A stretch of 64,000 nt of DNA from Campylobacter sp. VBCF_01 NA2. Lineage in GTDB: Bacteria; Campylobacterota; Campylobacteria; Campylobacterales; Campylobacteraceae. The number at the start of each line of letters is the position of its first letter. The first letter of the stretch is position 1. Positions 53,147-64,000 of this stretch are shown piece after piece. The position numbers and the translations under genes were made by a program. The stretch spans positions 930,001 through 994,000 of the forward strand of contig NZ_CP115607.1 in NCBI RefSeq assembly GCF_027797205.1, in the 5' to 3' direction. The notes under the pieces were generated by a model. That model did not search any database, had not been told where the DNA came from, and saw only the letters and a list, made by a program, of their open reading frames with translations.

Positions 53147-53705
53147 CTGCTCTTGTAAAAATCATAACGACAAACTCGCTCGCAAAAGCTAAAATCAGCA
53201 GATACCCCATATACTCCTCGCTCACAATACCCAAAGCAATAGCGAAAAATGGGATATAAAATAGCTTTTGAAGAAGAATTTCAACCATTTCTTTGTAAAA
53301 AAGAAAGCAAGTAACACCACATATTCCAGCGACGATAGAAATAGATAAGGCTGATTCTTGCGTTACTAAAATTGCGCCTCCTAGCAAGTTAGACCCTATG
53401 CCTGATGCTATGAAAAATGCAAATAGTTTTTTGCTACTTGCAAATTTGCCAATCATATAAATCACATAAATTCTACATAACCCCCCAATGAATAGAAAAA
53501 ATTTACCTATACTCGTATCATCTGAATTTTCAAAAAACACTTTAAGAACCAAGCCGAAAATCAAAATCGCATTAGCAACTAAAAAATCTTTTTTAATTTT
53601 ATAAAATTCATCTATTTTTGGAGTTTGCTTAGGTTTTATCGTTTGAAATGATTTTTTATTTTTTATTTCATACACAACATGGCCTTTTTTAAAAAATTCA
53701 GCCAT
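53121..53705 (-). CDS. Unrecognised multi-pass membrane protein behind a poly-G tract
   Basis: A 194-residue protein with five or six transmembrane helices after a basic N-terminal 35 residues. No family is recognised. The ATG at 53705 lies 4 bases after a run of nine G (coding strand), which also serves as the only ribosome-site-like sequence. It heads the group of three minus-strand genes. Confidence 0.6.
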   Translation of the reverse strand: MAEFFKKGHVVYEIKNKKSFQTIKPKQTPKIDEFYKIKKDFLVANAILIFGLVLKVFFENSDDTSIGKFFLFIGGLCRIYVIYMIGKFASSKKLFAFFIASGIGSNLLGGAILVTQESALSISIVAGICGVTCFLFYKEMVEILLQKLFYIPFFAIALGIVSEEYMGYLLILAFASEFVVMIFTRAGAQKTREF

Positions 53706-53709
53706 TATA

Positions 53710-53718
53710 CCCCCCCCC
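53710..53718 (-). repeat. Poly-G tract (nine G) before a membrane-protein gene
   Basis: Nine C on the plus strand. Such tracts mediate slipped-strand phase variation in Campylobacter. A second ATG upstream (53737) would come into frame with the gene if the tract gained one G. Confidence 0.75.
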
Positions 53719-53850
53719 TTAAATTAGATTTAAACATTAAAACACATAAATTATATTTACATTATTGTTTTTTGACATAGGATAAAAATGTGATTTTTGT
53801 TTAATTTTGTTAATGGGTAAATTTGAAATAGTAAATTTGAATAAAATTTA

Positions 53851-53936
53851 TGGTGCGACCAGCGAGATTTGAACTCGCACACGCGAAGCGCACTACCCCC
53901 TCAAGATAGCGTGTCTACCAATTCCACCATGGTCGC
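53851..53936 (-). tRNA. tRNA-Leu(GAG)
   Basis: An 86-nt class II tRNA with encoded CCA. Acceptor GCGACCA pairs with TGGTCGC. The anticodon stem CTATC/GGTAG encloses the loop TTGAGGG, giving anticodon GAG (53902-53900). A long variable arm and T-arm GAGTTCAAATCTC are present. Confidence 0.95.
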
Positions 53937-53968
53937 ATGAGAAAGCCCGCGAAGATGCGGGCGAGTGA

Positions 53969-54307
53969 TTACGCAGCTGCTTTTGTAAGAGCGTCTGTAA
54001 CAAAAGGATTAGCGAAAAGCAAGATAAATGCGATAACAAGCGCATAAATAACTTGTGCTTCGATCATCGCTAGCGAAATATACATTGTAGTTGATAGTTT
54101 GCTAGCTACGCTTGGGTTGCGAGCGATACCAAGGATTGTTGCATTAGCTGCATTACCCATACCAACAGCACCACCAAGAGCGGCAAAACCAAGAACGATA
54201 CCAACAGCGATTGCTGAGTATGATACGATTTGAGTATAAGCGCTAAGCTCCTCACCTGCGAATGCTGCGCCACAAAGCGCGAAAAGTAAAACCAAAACTT
54301 TTTTCAT
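53969..54307 (-). CDS. atpE: ATP synthase F0 subunit c
   Basis: Proton-carrying ring subunit, 112 residues. A signal-like N-terminus (MKKVLVLLFALCGAAFA) precedes two helices. The Gly-rich first helix is GFAALGGAVGMGNAANATILG; the second has the proton-binding Glu in MIEAQVIYALV. The Arg-x-Pro-like loop is ARNPS. I chose the ATG at 54307, just after GGAGAC. Other ATP synthase genes are not nearby, usual for Campylobacter. Confidence 0.94.
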   Translation of the reverse strand: MKKVLVLLFALCGAAFAGEELSAYTQIVSYSAIAVGIVLGFAALGGAVGMGNAANATILGIARNPSVASKLSTTMYISLAMIEAQVIYALVIAFILLFANPFVTDALTKAAA

Positions 54308-54453
54308 AAAAGTCTCCAAAATAAAATTTCAAAACGCCTTTCGGATCTGTCCCCTACTAAGAACATTTTGAGTGCGGTATTCTAGTGAAATTTTGCTTTT
54401 AATTAGTTTAAAAAAGTGGCAAAATTCGCCCAAATTTCGCCACTTTATGAATT

Positions 54454-55971
54454 TTATTTTTTCGAAGCTAAATATGTATTTAGTGCGCCGACATAGGCCT
54501 TGGCTGAGGCTAGCATTGTATCGACATCAAGCCCATGCCCCATAATCGCGCCAGTGCCCTCAAATTCGACCTTAACGGTTACTTTGGCAAGAGCATCTTT
54601 GCCTTTGGATACGGCCTTGACTTGATAATCTTTGAGCTCACCGCTAACCTTGCTTATGCGATCAATCGCTTTAAAAATCGCATCGACCCCACCATTTCCA
54701 AGCGCGCTATCGCTTAGCAAAATTTTATCATGATTTAGCGTAACAGCCGCGCTTGCGTGGCCTTTGTTGCAGCCATTTGAGCTAAGAAGCGCAATCTCGT
54801 AAGCTTTGGTTTTCGCACCCATAAATTCGTCATTTACAAGCTCTCTTAAATCCTCATCATAGACATCTTTTTTGCTATCGGCTAAAATTTTAAATTTCTC
54901 AAATGCTACTTGCAATTGCTCGTCGTCTAACTCGTAGCCAAGGGAGATTAATTTGTCCTTGAAAGCGTGGCGTCCGCTGTGTTTGCCAAGCACGAGAGAG
55001 TTTTTATCCAGCCCGATATCATCAGCCTTCATAATCTCGTAAGTTTCGCGGTGTTTTAAAACGCCGTCTTGATGGATTCCGCTTTCGTGCGCGAAGGCGT
55101 TTTTGCCCACGATTGCCTTATTTGGCTGCGGTTCGATACCTGTGATACTTGCGACCAAACGGCTTGAAGGATAAATTTCTTTGAAATTTATATCCGTATA
55201 AAGTGGCGAGAAATGGTCATTTCTGGTTTTTACGACCATTGCAATCTCTTCGAGCGCAGTATTTCCAGCCCTCTCGCCAAGGCCATTTATAGTGCATTCG
55301 ACTTGGCGCGCGCCAGCTTCAATGCACGCTAGTGTGTTTGCTGTGGCAAGCCCTAAATCGTTGTGATTGTGCGCTGATACAATCGCTCTACCATCTATAA
55401 ATTCGACCATTTCTTTAAAAATTGCGTAAATTTCATTTGGTAGGCGATATCCCACGGTGTCTGGTAAATTTATCGTAGTTGCGCCCACGCCGATAACCGC
55501 CTCGCAAATTTCCTTCATAAAGCCCACATCGCTTCTGCACGCATCCTCGCAACTAAACTCCACATCGTCTGTGAAAGTCTTCGCGTATTGCACAGCCGCA
55601 ACTGCGCGTTTTATGACCTCATCAGGCTTCATTTTTAGCTTAAATTCCATGTGAATCGGGCTAGTGGCGATGAAGGTGTGTATGCGCTGAAATTTTGCCG
55701 GCGCAATAGCCTGCGCTGCGGCCTTTATATCGTTTTCGAGCGCGCGAGAGAGCGAGCAAACCCTAATCTTGCTAGTAGCCTTTGCGATTTGATTAATCGC
55801 GTCGAAATCCCCCGGACTAGCCGCCGCAAACCCAGCCTCGATAACATCGACGCCGAGTTTTTCTAATTGGAGTGCAAGGCGGATTTTTTCTTCTGTATTC
55901 ATCGAAGCGCCCGGGCTTTGCTCGCCGTCGCGCAATGTCGTATCAAAAATAATAATTTTATTTTTATCCAT
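54454..55971 (-). CDS. leuA: 2-Isopropylmalate synthase
   Basis: Condenses acetyl-CoA with 2-oxoisovalerate, the first step of leucine synthesis; 505 residues. N-terminal TIM barrel with [13 protein letters not shown], metal ligands in SAHNHNDLG, and [13 protein letters not shown] are present. The C-terminal LeuA regulatory domain (from about residue 390) for leucine feedback is intact. It lies 82 bases downstream of pssA and may be separately transcribed. No leader peptide rich in Leu was seen. Confidence 0.96.
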   Translation of the reverse strand: MDKNKIIIFDTTLRDGEQSPGASMNTEEKIRLALQLEKLGVDVIEAGFAAASPGDFDAINQIAKATSKIRVCSLSRALENDIKAAAQAIAPAKFQRIHTFIATSPIHMEFKLKMKPDEVIKRAVAAVQYAKTFTDDVEFSCEDACRSDVGFMKEICEAVIGVGATTINLPDTVGYRLPNEIYAIFKEMVEFIDGRAIVSAHNHNDLGLATANTLACIEAGARQVECTINGLGERAGNTALEEIAMVVKTRNDHFSPLYTDINFKEIYPSSRLVASITGIEPQPNKAIVGKNAFAHESGIHQDGVLKHRETYEIMKADDIGLDKNSLVLGKHSGRHAFKDKLISLGYELDDEQLQVAFEKFKILADSKKDVYDEDLRELVNDEFMGAKTKAYEIALLSSNGCNKGHASAAVTLNHDKILLSDSALGNGGVDAIFKAIDRISKVSGELKDYQVKAVSKGKDALAKVTVKVEFEGTGAIMGHGLDVDTMLASAKAYVGALNTYLASKK

Positions 55972-56053
55972 AACCTACCCTTTCATTTGATAAAATTTGG
56001 CGATTATAGCAATTTTAGGCTTAAATTTAGTTAGAATTGATAAATTTTATTAT

Positions 56054-56791
56054 TTAGTTCTCTTTGCTTTGTTTGTTAAATTTAACCCCGATAAGCGTTA
56101 GCCCCGCGCGCACGAGCCCATATCCTATGTATAGCAAAATGATAAATGCAGGGAATTCGAGCTTGAAAAGATACAGACACGAAAAAAACACCACAATGAG
56201 TAAAACCAAAATTTTAATCGCATTTGGCCGTTTTAAATTTATCTTTTTAAAGCTTGGGAAGCGGATATTACTAACCATTAAAAACGACAAAATTGCCATG
56301 CCAATGATAAATACGCCACCCCACACAGACGAAACCTCGTATTTGAGGTAAATCCCAATCCACACAGCAATCGTAATAGCCGCAGTTGGGATCGGCAAAC
56401 CGATGAAAACATTTGGCTCGTAGGTGCCCACGGTGACATTAAATCTCGCTAGCCTCACAGCACCGAAAATCACATACAGCGCGCTAATTAGCGTGCCGAC
56501 CTGCCCATAATCCTTGCCGATGACGAAATAAAACAGCACCGCTGGTGCCACGCCAAACGCCACTATATCGGCAAGGCTGTCAAATTCTACGCCAAATTTG
56601 CTTGTCGTGTGCGTGAGCCTTGCCACGCGCCCGTCAAGTCCGTCAAAAATCAAAGAAAAAATTATATACGCAATCGCGCTAGCATAATGCCCGTTTATCG
56701 AGGCAAAAATGCTTAGCATTGCCAAAAATATACTAGCCGCGGTGAAAAGATTTGGCAAAATATATACTAATTTTCCTCTTTCTTCTTCCAT
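56054..56791 (-). CDS. pssA: CDP-diacylglycerol--serine O-phosphatidyltransferase
   Basis: Membrane enzyme making phosphatidylserine, precursor of phosphatidylethanolamine; 245 residues. The CDP-alcohol phosphotransferase motif is DGLDGRVARLTHTTSKFGVEFDSLADI near residue 48, and about seven hydrophobic helices follow. It starts one base after the ftsH stop, so it is in the same run. Confidence 0.95.
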   Translation of the reverse strand: MEEERGKLVYILPNLFTAASIFLAMLSIFASINGHYASAIAYIIFSLIFDGLDGRVARLTHTTSKFGVEFDSLADIVAFGVAPAVLFYFVIGKDYGQVGTLISALYVIFGAVRLARFNVTVGTYEPNVFIGLPIPTAAITIAVWIGIYLKYEVSSVWGGVFIIGMAILSFLMVSNIRFPSFKKINLKRPNAIKILVLLIVVFFSCLYLFKLEFPAFIILLYIGYGLVRAGLTLIGVKFNKQSKEN

Positions 56792-56792
56792 T

Positions 56793-58730
56793 TTACGCCT
56801 CTTCTTCTGGATTTTCTTTGGCTAAATTTCGCACCAAACGCGTCGGCAAGTTGTTTTCTTTTTCAAATTTATCGATAATCTCCACGATAACCTCACCAGC
56901 GACGGTCTCTTTTTCATACAGAGTTTTTACCATTTCCTCGATTGCAGGCGCATAAACTCGCAAGGTCTCTTTCACAGCTTTGTAGCGTTCATCGAGCTTT
57001 GTGCGGACATAGTTGTCGATTTTTACCGCTGTTTCCTCGCTGTAATCCTTAATGCTCTGACCACCGTTTAAAAACGAATATTGCTGTTTTTCAAGCACGA
57101 TTAAGCCTAGCTCTTCTGTCATACCGACCTTGGCTGCCATAAATTTTAGCCAATCAGTCGCGCGCTGTAAATCATTACTAGCCCCGTCTGTAATCTCGCC
57201 TAAAAAGACCTCCTCAGCAGCTCGCCCAGAGAGTAAAACATCGATTTCAGCGAAAATTTCATATCTTTGGTGCAAAAATCTATTTTCAAACGGCGAATTT
57301 AGCGTATATCCAGCTGCGCCAAGCCCGCGCGGAACAATCGTAACCTTGCTAACTGGCATTGCGCCTTTGGTAAGCTCGGCGATGAGCGCATGACCGCTTT
57401 CGTGATAGGCGACGATTTTTTTCTCCACAGGATTTACGCGGCGCGATTTTTTTTCTAGTCCTATCGCCACGCGTTCGATTGCTTCGAGCAGATCTTTTTG
57501 CTCGACCTCTTTTTTCGCCTCTCGACCTGCCAAAAGCGCGGCTTCGTTTATGATATTTGCCAAATCCGCTCCCGCAAAGCCCACGGTAAGGCGCGCAATA
57601 TCTTCGATATCGATATCGCGGGCAAATTTGACATCTCTCATATGCACCTTTAAAATCGCGATTCTGCCGTCATAATCAGGTCTATCGACCAAAACCTGCC
57701 TATCAAATCTACCCGGACGCAAAAGCGCAGCGTCAAGCGTCTCTGGGCGGTTTGTCGCTGCTAGGACGATGACTGGGCTAGACTCTGTGCCAAAGCCGTC
57801 CATTTCTGCCAAAAGTTGATTTAAGGTCTGCTCCCTCTCGTCGTTTCCACCGCCGATTCCGCCTGAATTTCTACTTTTTCCAATCGCGTCAATCTCATCG
57901 ATAAAAACAATCGCGGGCGCCTGTTTTTTGGCTGTTTCAAACAAATCTCTAACCCTACTTGCGCCCACGCCCACAAACATCTCTATAAAGCTAGAAGCCG
58001 AAATCGAAAAAAACGGCACATCTGCTTCTCCTGCAACAGCCTTTGCAAGCAGTGTCTTACCTGTGCCAGGAGGGCCTACGAGCAAGACGCCTTTTGGGAT
58101 TTTCGCTCCTAAGCTTATGTATCGCTCAGGGTTTTTGAGGAAATCGACTATCTCTTTGACCTCTTCTTTGGCCTCTTCGACACCGGCGACATCGCTAAAT
58201 TTGACATTTGGCTTCTCTGCGCTCATTAAATTTTTCGAACTGCCGATTCCTAGCATACCGCTACCCATATTTTTTTGCATACGATTGGCCAAAAACATCC
58301 AAATTCCAAAGAAAATCACAAGCGGTAAAACCCAGCTAAAAAGCAAATCTGTGAGTAAATTTGTTTCGTTATATGCGCCATAAGGGATATTTCTGCTCTC
58401 TAAAATACTCACGAGCTCGTTATCATCGACCCTTTGAGCCACATACATTGTATCGCCACTTTGAGCTTTTATCGTGGTTTTGCCGATAGAAACCATTGAA
58501 ATTTGAGCTGTTTTAAGCTGTGATTTTAGCTCTGAGTAGCTGACATTTCTAGTCTGTCCCACGCCCAAATTTCCAAGGGTCGCACCCTCGCCAAAACCGC
58601 CACCATTTGGGCTAATTGCCCTAAAAATCACAATTAAAATCAGCGCAAAAACCACAAACATACCAATAGGATTTTTGTTGAAAAAATTTCCTCCGCCGTT
58701 TTGTTGATTTTTGTTATTTTGATTATTCAT
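56793..58730 (-). CDS. ftsH: ATP-dependent zinc metalloprotease FtsH
   Basis: Membrane AAA+ protease, 645 residues. Two N-terminal transmembrane helices flank a periplasmic domain. Walker A is [13 protein letters not shown], Walker B is FIDEIDAIG, the second region of homology includes [21 protein letters not shown], and the zinc motif is HESGH. I chose the ATG at 58730 after AAAGGTGAAA; it overlaps prmA by 8 bases. The N-terminal tail is Asn/Gln-rich. Confidence 0.97.
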   Translation of the reverse strand: MNNQNNKNQQNGGGNFFNKNPIGMFVVFALILIVIFRAISPNGGGFGEGATLGNLGVGQTRNVSYSELKSQLKTAQISMVSIGKTTIKAQSGDTMYVAQRVDDNELVSILESRNIPYGAYNETNLLTDLLFSWVLPLVIFFGIWMFLANRMQKNMGSGMLGIGSSKNLMSAEKPNVKFSDVAGVEEAKEEVKEIVDFLKNPERYISLGAKIPKGVLLVGPPGTGKTLLAKAVAGEADVPFFSISASSFIEMFVGVGASRVRDLFETAKKQAPAIVFIDEIDAIGKSRNSGGIGGGNDEREQTLNQLLAEMDGFGTESSPVIVLAATNRPETLDAALLRPGRFDRQVLVDRPDYDGRIAILKVHMRDVKFARDIDIEDIARLTVGFAGADLANIINEAALLAGREAKKEVEQKDLLEAIERVAIGLEKKSRRVNPVEKKIVAYHESGHALIAELTKGAMPVSKVTIVPRGLGAAGYTLNSPFENRFLHQRYEIFAEIDVLLSGRAAEEVFLGEITDGASNDLQRATDWLKFMAAKVGMTEELGLIVLEKQQYSFLNGGQSIKDYSEETAVKIDNYVRTKLDERYKAVKETLRVYAPAIEEMVKTLYEKETVAGEVIVEIIDKFEKENNLPTRLVRNLAKENPEEEA

Positions 58731-59559
58731 TTTCACCTTTCTCATAAACAAAGCTACACCACTCGTTTTTTTGCTCCATTTTCACGAAGCGCAAATCCGA
58801 AAATGCAGATTTTATTCTATCTTTGTAATTTTCTAAAATTCCAGAAAGCACGAGGTGTGCGCCAGGATTTAGCGCGTTTTTCAAATCGCTGGCTAGTATC
58901 AAAATCACATCAGCGATTATGTTTGCTACGACTAAATCATATTTTTCGCCCGCTCCTGCGATACTTCCTGTCCAAATTTTATCCAAGCTCACGCCGTTTT
59001 TTTGCGCATTTTGCACGCTAGCATCAGTGGCTTGCTCGTCAGTATCGCACGCGCTGACATTTGCGCCAAGCTTTTTCATCGCGATACTTAAAATTCCGCT
59101 TCCACAGCCTACATCAAGGGCTTTTGCGCCCTCTTTGGTAATCTCGCTTAAAATTTGCAAACACATATTTGTGCTCTCGTGGTGCCCTGAGCCAAAGGCG
59201 AGTGCTGGATCGATTAAAATATCGATTAGCCCTGCCCTGCTCTCGCACCAGCTAGGGCGGACATAAAATTTACCCACCTCAATCGGTTCAACGCCCTTTT
59301 TATACTCGTTTATCCAATCTTGATTTTTCTTTTGCGAAATTTCGATTTCTAGCGAAATTTGCGCCCCTGTGGATTTTTGCAAGGCTTCTTTAAATTCGAT
59401 TAGCGCGAATTTCACCATTTCTAGGCTATCCTCGTCGCGCACGATAAACTCGCCCTCGCGCTCTTCTATGCACGAAATCCCAAGCTCAAAGACAAAATCT
59501 TTAAAAAATTCCAAGCCATTTTGGCTCTTTACACTCATTTCATTATAAAATTCTTTCAT
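58723..59559 (-). CDS. prmA: Ribosomal protein L11 methyltransferase
   Basis: SAM-dependent methyltransferase for L11, 278 residues. The C-terminal Rossmann domain has the SAM loop LDVGCGSGILSIA, preceded by DPALAFGSGHHES, both diagnostic for PrmA, and LVVANIIADVI. The N-terminal substrate-recognition domain is present. It overlaps ftsH by 8 bases. Confidence 0.94.
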   Translation of the reverse strand: MKEFYNEMSVKSQNGLEFFKDFVFELGISCIEEREGEFIVRDEDSLEMVKFALIEFKEALQKSTGAQISLEIEISQKKNQDWINEYKKGVEPIEVGKFYVRPSWCESRAGLIDILIDPALAFGSGHHESTNMCLQILSEITKEGAKALDVGCGSGILSIAMKKLGANVSACDTDEQATDASVQNAQKNGVSLDKIWTGSIAGAGEKYDLVVANIIADVILILASDLKNALNPGAHLVLSGILENYKDRIKSAFSDLRFVKMEQKNEWCSFVYEKGENE

Positions 59560-59586
59560 CTCAAAACCTTAAAAGCCATTACGATA

Positions 59587-60294
59587 TCACAAAATTTTAA
59601 ACGCTTTTTCTAAATCTATACCGCCCTCGTAATATGCCTTGCCGACAATCACGCCTGCGATTTTGCCGCTGTTTTTGCACGCTAAAATGTCGCTAATGTC
59701 CTTCACGCCGCCACTTGCGATTGTATCAATCCCGCTAGCTTCGGCGATTGCTTCTGTGAATTCCACATTTACGCCACATAGCATGCCATCTTTACCGATA
59801 TCCGTGCAGATTATCGCGCTAACTCCCGCTCCTGCGTAAAGCTTAGCCAAATCAGTCGCCTTAATGCTGCTCACATCTGCCCAGCCCTCGGTTGCGACCA
59901 TGCCACCAAGCGCGTCGATTCCTACGACGATATTGTATTTTGGCGACATTTCTTTGACAAAATTTGGATTTTTTAGCGCAACTGAGCCTAAAATAAATCT
60001 ATAAACGCCCAAATTTTGGTAGTCTTTTATGCGCTTTTCATCGCGGATTCCACCACCTACTTCGACTTTTAAATTTGTCGAATTTACGATTTTCTCAATC
60101 GTTTTGAAATTTATCGGCTCTCCCGCAAACGCTCCGTCTAAATCTACCAAATGCAGGTATTTCGCCCCCATATCTTCGAATTTTTTAGCTAATTCCCAAG
60201 GGGTTTTTGAATAAATTTTCGCACTCTCCATTTTGCCCTTGCTAAGGCGCACGGCAAGGCCCTCTTTTAAATCAATCGCAGGTAAAATTTCCAT
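59587..60294 (-). CDS. hisA: ProFAR isomerase HisA
   Basis: TIM-barrel isomerase of histidine synthesis, 235 residues. N-terminal catalytic Asp in PAIDLKEG, phosphate-binding EVGGGIRD and SGGVKD motifs, and the second Asp in [10 protein letters not shown] are visible. It overlaps hisH by one base (TAATG) and is followed by prmA after 27 bases. Confidence 0.95.
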   Translation of the reverse strand: MEILPAIDLKEGLAVRLSKGKMESAKIYSKTPWELAKKFEDMGAKYLHLVDLDGAFAGEPINFKTIEKIVNSTNLKVEVGGGIRDEKRIKDYQNLGVYRFILGSVALKNPNFVKEMSPKYNIVVGIDALGGMVATEGWADVSSIKATDLAKLYAGAGVSAIICTDIGKDGMLCGVNVEFTEAIAEASGIDTIASGGVKDISDILACKNSGKIAGVIVGKAYYEGGIDLEKAFKIL

Positions 60295-60905
60295 TATAAC
60301 TCCGTGAAATTTTTAATTATTTTTATGCCATTTTCGTGGCTTTTTTCGGGGTGTGGCTGAAAGCCAAAGACATTTTCCTTGCAAACTGCGCTAGGAAATT
60401 CATACCCATACGCCGTCTTTGCTAGGATAAACTCTTCATCACAAAGCGCGTGATAAGAATGCACAAAATACGCATAAACCGAGCTTTTAAGCCCCGAATT
60501 TATGGGCGCCTCGCGCGTGAATTCTAGTGTGTTCCAGCCCATGTGCGGGATTTTTAAACTCTCGCTAAATTTGCTCTCATCAAATTTCACCACTTCGCCA
60601 CTAATTATCCCAAGCCCCTCACTTGAACCAAATTCTGCGCTTTTGTCAAAGAGAAGTTGCATACCAAGGCAAATTCCCAAAAAATACCGCCCACTTGCGA
60701 CAAATTCTCTTATTGCTTCATCTAAATTTGCGCTTTTTAGCTTAGCCATAGCTTCGCCGAAAGCTCCCACGCCAGGAAGTAAAATTTTGTCGCATTTTAG
60801 CAGTTTTTCAGGCTCACTCACTAACTCAAATTTCGCCCCACAAAAGCTAAGGGCGTTTTTCACGCTTCGTATATTTCCAGCACCATAATCAACAATCCCT
60901 ATCAA
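60294..60905 (-). CDS. hisH: Imidazole glycerol phosphate synthase subunit HisH
   Basis: Glutaminase subunit of IGP synthase, 203 residues. The triad is Cys in [10 protein letters not shown], His in QPHPEKS and the Glu in the same segment; [10 protein letters not shown] is at the N-terminus. I chose the TTG at 60905, 6 bases after AAGGA; a TTG two codons upstream is too close to the ribosome site. The partner HisF is not in the window. Confidence 0.93.
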   Translation of the reverse strand: MIGIVDYGAGNIRSVKNALSFCGAKFELVSEPEKLLKCDKILLPGVGAFGEAMAKLKSANLDEAIREFVASGRYFLGICLGMQLLFDKSAEFGSSEGLGIISGEVVKFDESKFSESLKIPHMGWNTLEFTREAPINSGLKSSVYAYFVHSYHALCDEEFILAKTAYGYEFPSAVCKENVFGFQPHPEKSHENGIKIIKNFTEL

Positions 60906-60907
60906 AA

Positions 60908-63822
<2,915 letters not shown>

Positions 63823-63942
63823 CTAATTTTTAGGCGATTTGCAACCAAAAAATTGCAAATTTAAAAATTTAAAAGGCGTTATTTTACCACTTTTAAATAA
63901 ATTTATGATTTTTATTTTTGCTGTTTTGTAAAATTTGCAAAT

Positions 63943-63999
63943 TTATAAATTTTGCTTTTTTAAACCGGCAATTTGTAAAAATTCTCTAAGAGTTAGTCG
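63943..63999 (-). CDS. Possible C-terminal end of a gene continuing past the window
   Basis: One minus-strand frame is open from the window edge for 18 codons (ending GLKKQNL) to a TAA at 63943. The other two frames stop at once. The fragment is too short to identify and could be chance, but sits where the next pgl gene would end. Confidence 0.3.
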   Translation of the reverse strand, partial: RLTLREFLQIAGLKKQNL

Positions 64000-64000
64000 T

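Overview
The window is chromosomal DNA from an AT-rich epsilonproteobacterium, almost certainly a Campylobacter other than C. jejuni. The evidence is the napAGHBLD order, a cbpA-hspR pair beside htrA, an hrcA-grpE-dnaK operon, pglE/pglF beside ftsH-prmA-pssA, a kdsC-lptC-lptA-engB-mrdA cluster and rsmH/ppiD/ftsA/ftsZ together. These neighbourhoods match what I remember of Campylobacter genomes; no database search was run.

Layout. 1-4.6 kb (+): M16 protease tail, dapA, FabL-like reductase, pgsA, rseP, yggS and a small membrane protein, tightly packed. 4.7-8.9 kb (-): meso-diaminopimelate dehydrogenase, a DUF486 protein and valS. 9.0-11.7 kb (+): a Kef-type antiporter and a metN without visible partners. 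11.8-14.6 kb: htrA (-), then cbpA-hspR (+) behind a promoter with a HAIR-like operator. 14.6-22.4 kb (+): an AT-rich accessory island with three different dynamin-like GTPases, a small membrane-anchored protein, a 62-aa protein, a possible 17-aa leader, an unrecognised 380-aa protein and a broken WG-repeat fragment. 22.4-27.2 kb (-): ftsZ, ftsA, ppiD-like gene and a class II aldolase-like gene. 27.2-28.7 kb (+): rsmH and an FtsL-like protein. 29.1-29.4 kb (-): RNase P RNA. 29.5-30.3 kb (+): a TPR protein. 30.5-35.5 kb (-): a seven-gene overlapping envelope operon kdsC-lptC-lptA-engB-GNAT-mreD-like-mrdA. 35.6-38.0 kb (-): a small membrane protein, a repeat-rich spacer with a G-quadruplex-type motif, and dsbD. 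38.1-41.5 kb (+): ppk2, an acyl-CoA ligase and an orphan membrane protein. 41.8 kb (-): a small HTH regulator. 42.3-45.7 kb (+): hrcA-grpE-dnaK. 46.0-52.3 kb (+): periplasmic nitrate reductase operon. 52.3-53.7 kb (-): three unrecognised membrane proteins, the first-transcribed with a poly-G tract just before its start. 53.9-63.8 kb (-): tRNA-Leu(GAG), atpE, leuA, pssA, ftsH, prmA, hisA, hisH, pglF and pglE.

How it works together. Most of the window is housekeeping: envelope assembly, division, lysine/histidine/leucine synthesis, proteostasis and nitrate respiration. Both chaperone operons carry sites fitting the HspR/HrcA network, and hspR itself is in the window. The nap promoter has a perfect FNR/CRP-type palindrome at the class II activation position. 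The most unusual region is the dynamin island. Three GTPases with different sequences, a membrane-anchored partner and small accessory proteins suggest a membrane-remodelling complex. The closest known parallels are LeoABC of enterotoxigenic E. coli and the paired dynamins of C. jejuni. It is set off by lower GC, a dinucleotide repeat at its front edge and gene debris at its rear edge.
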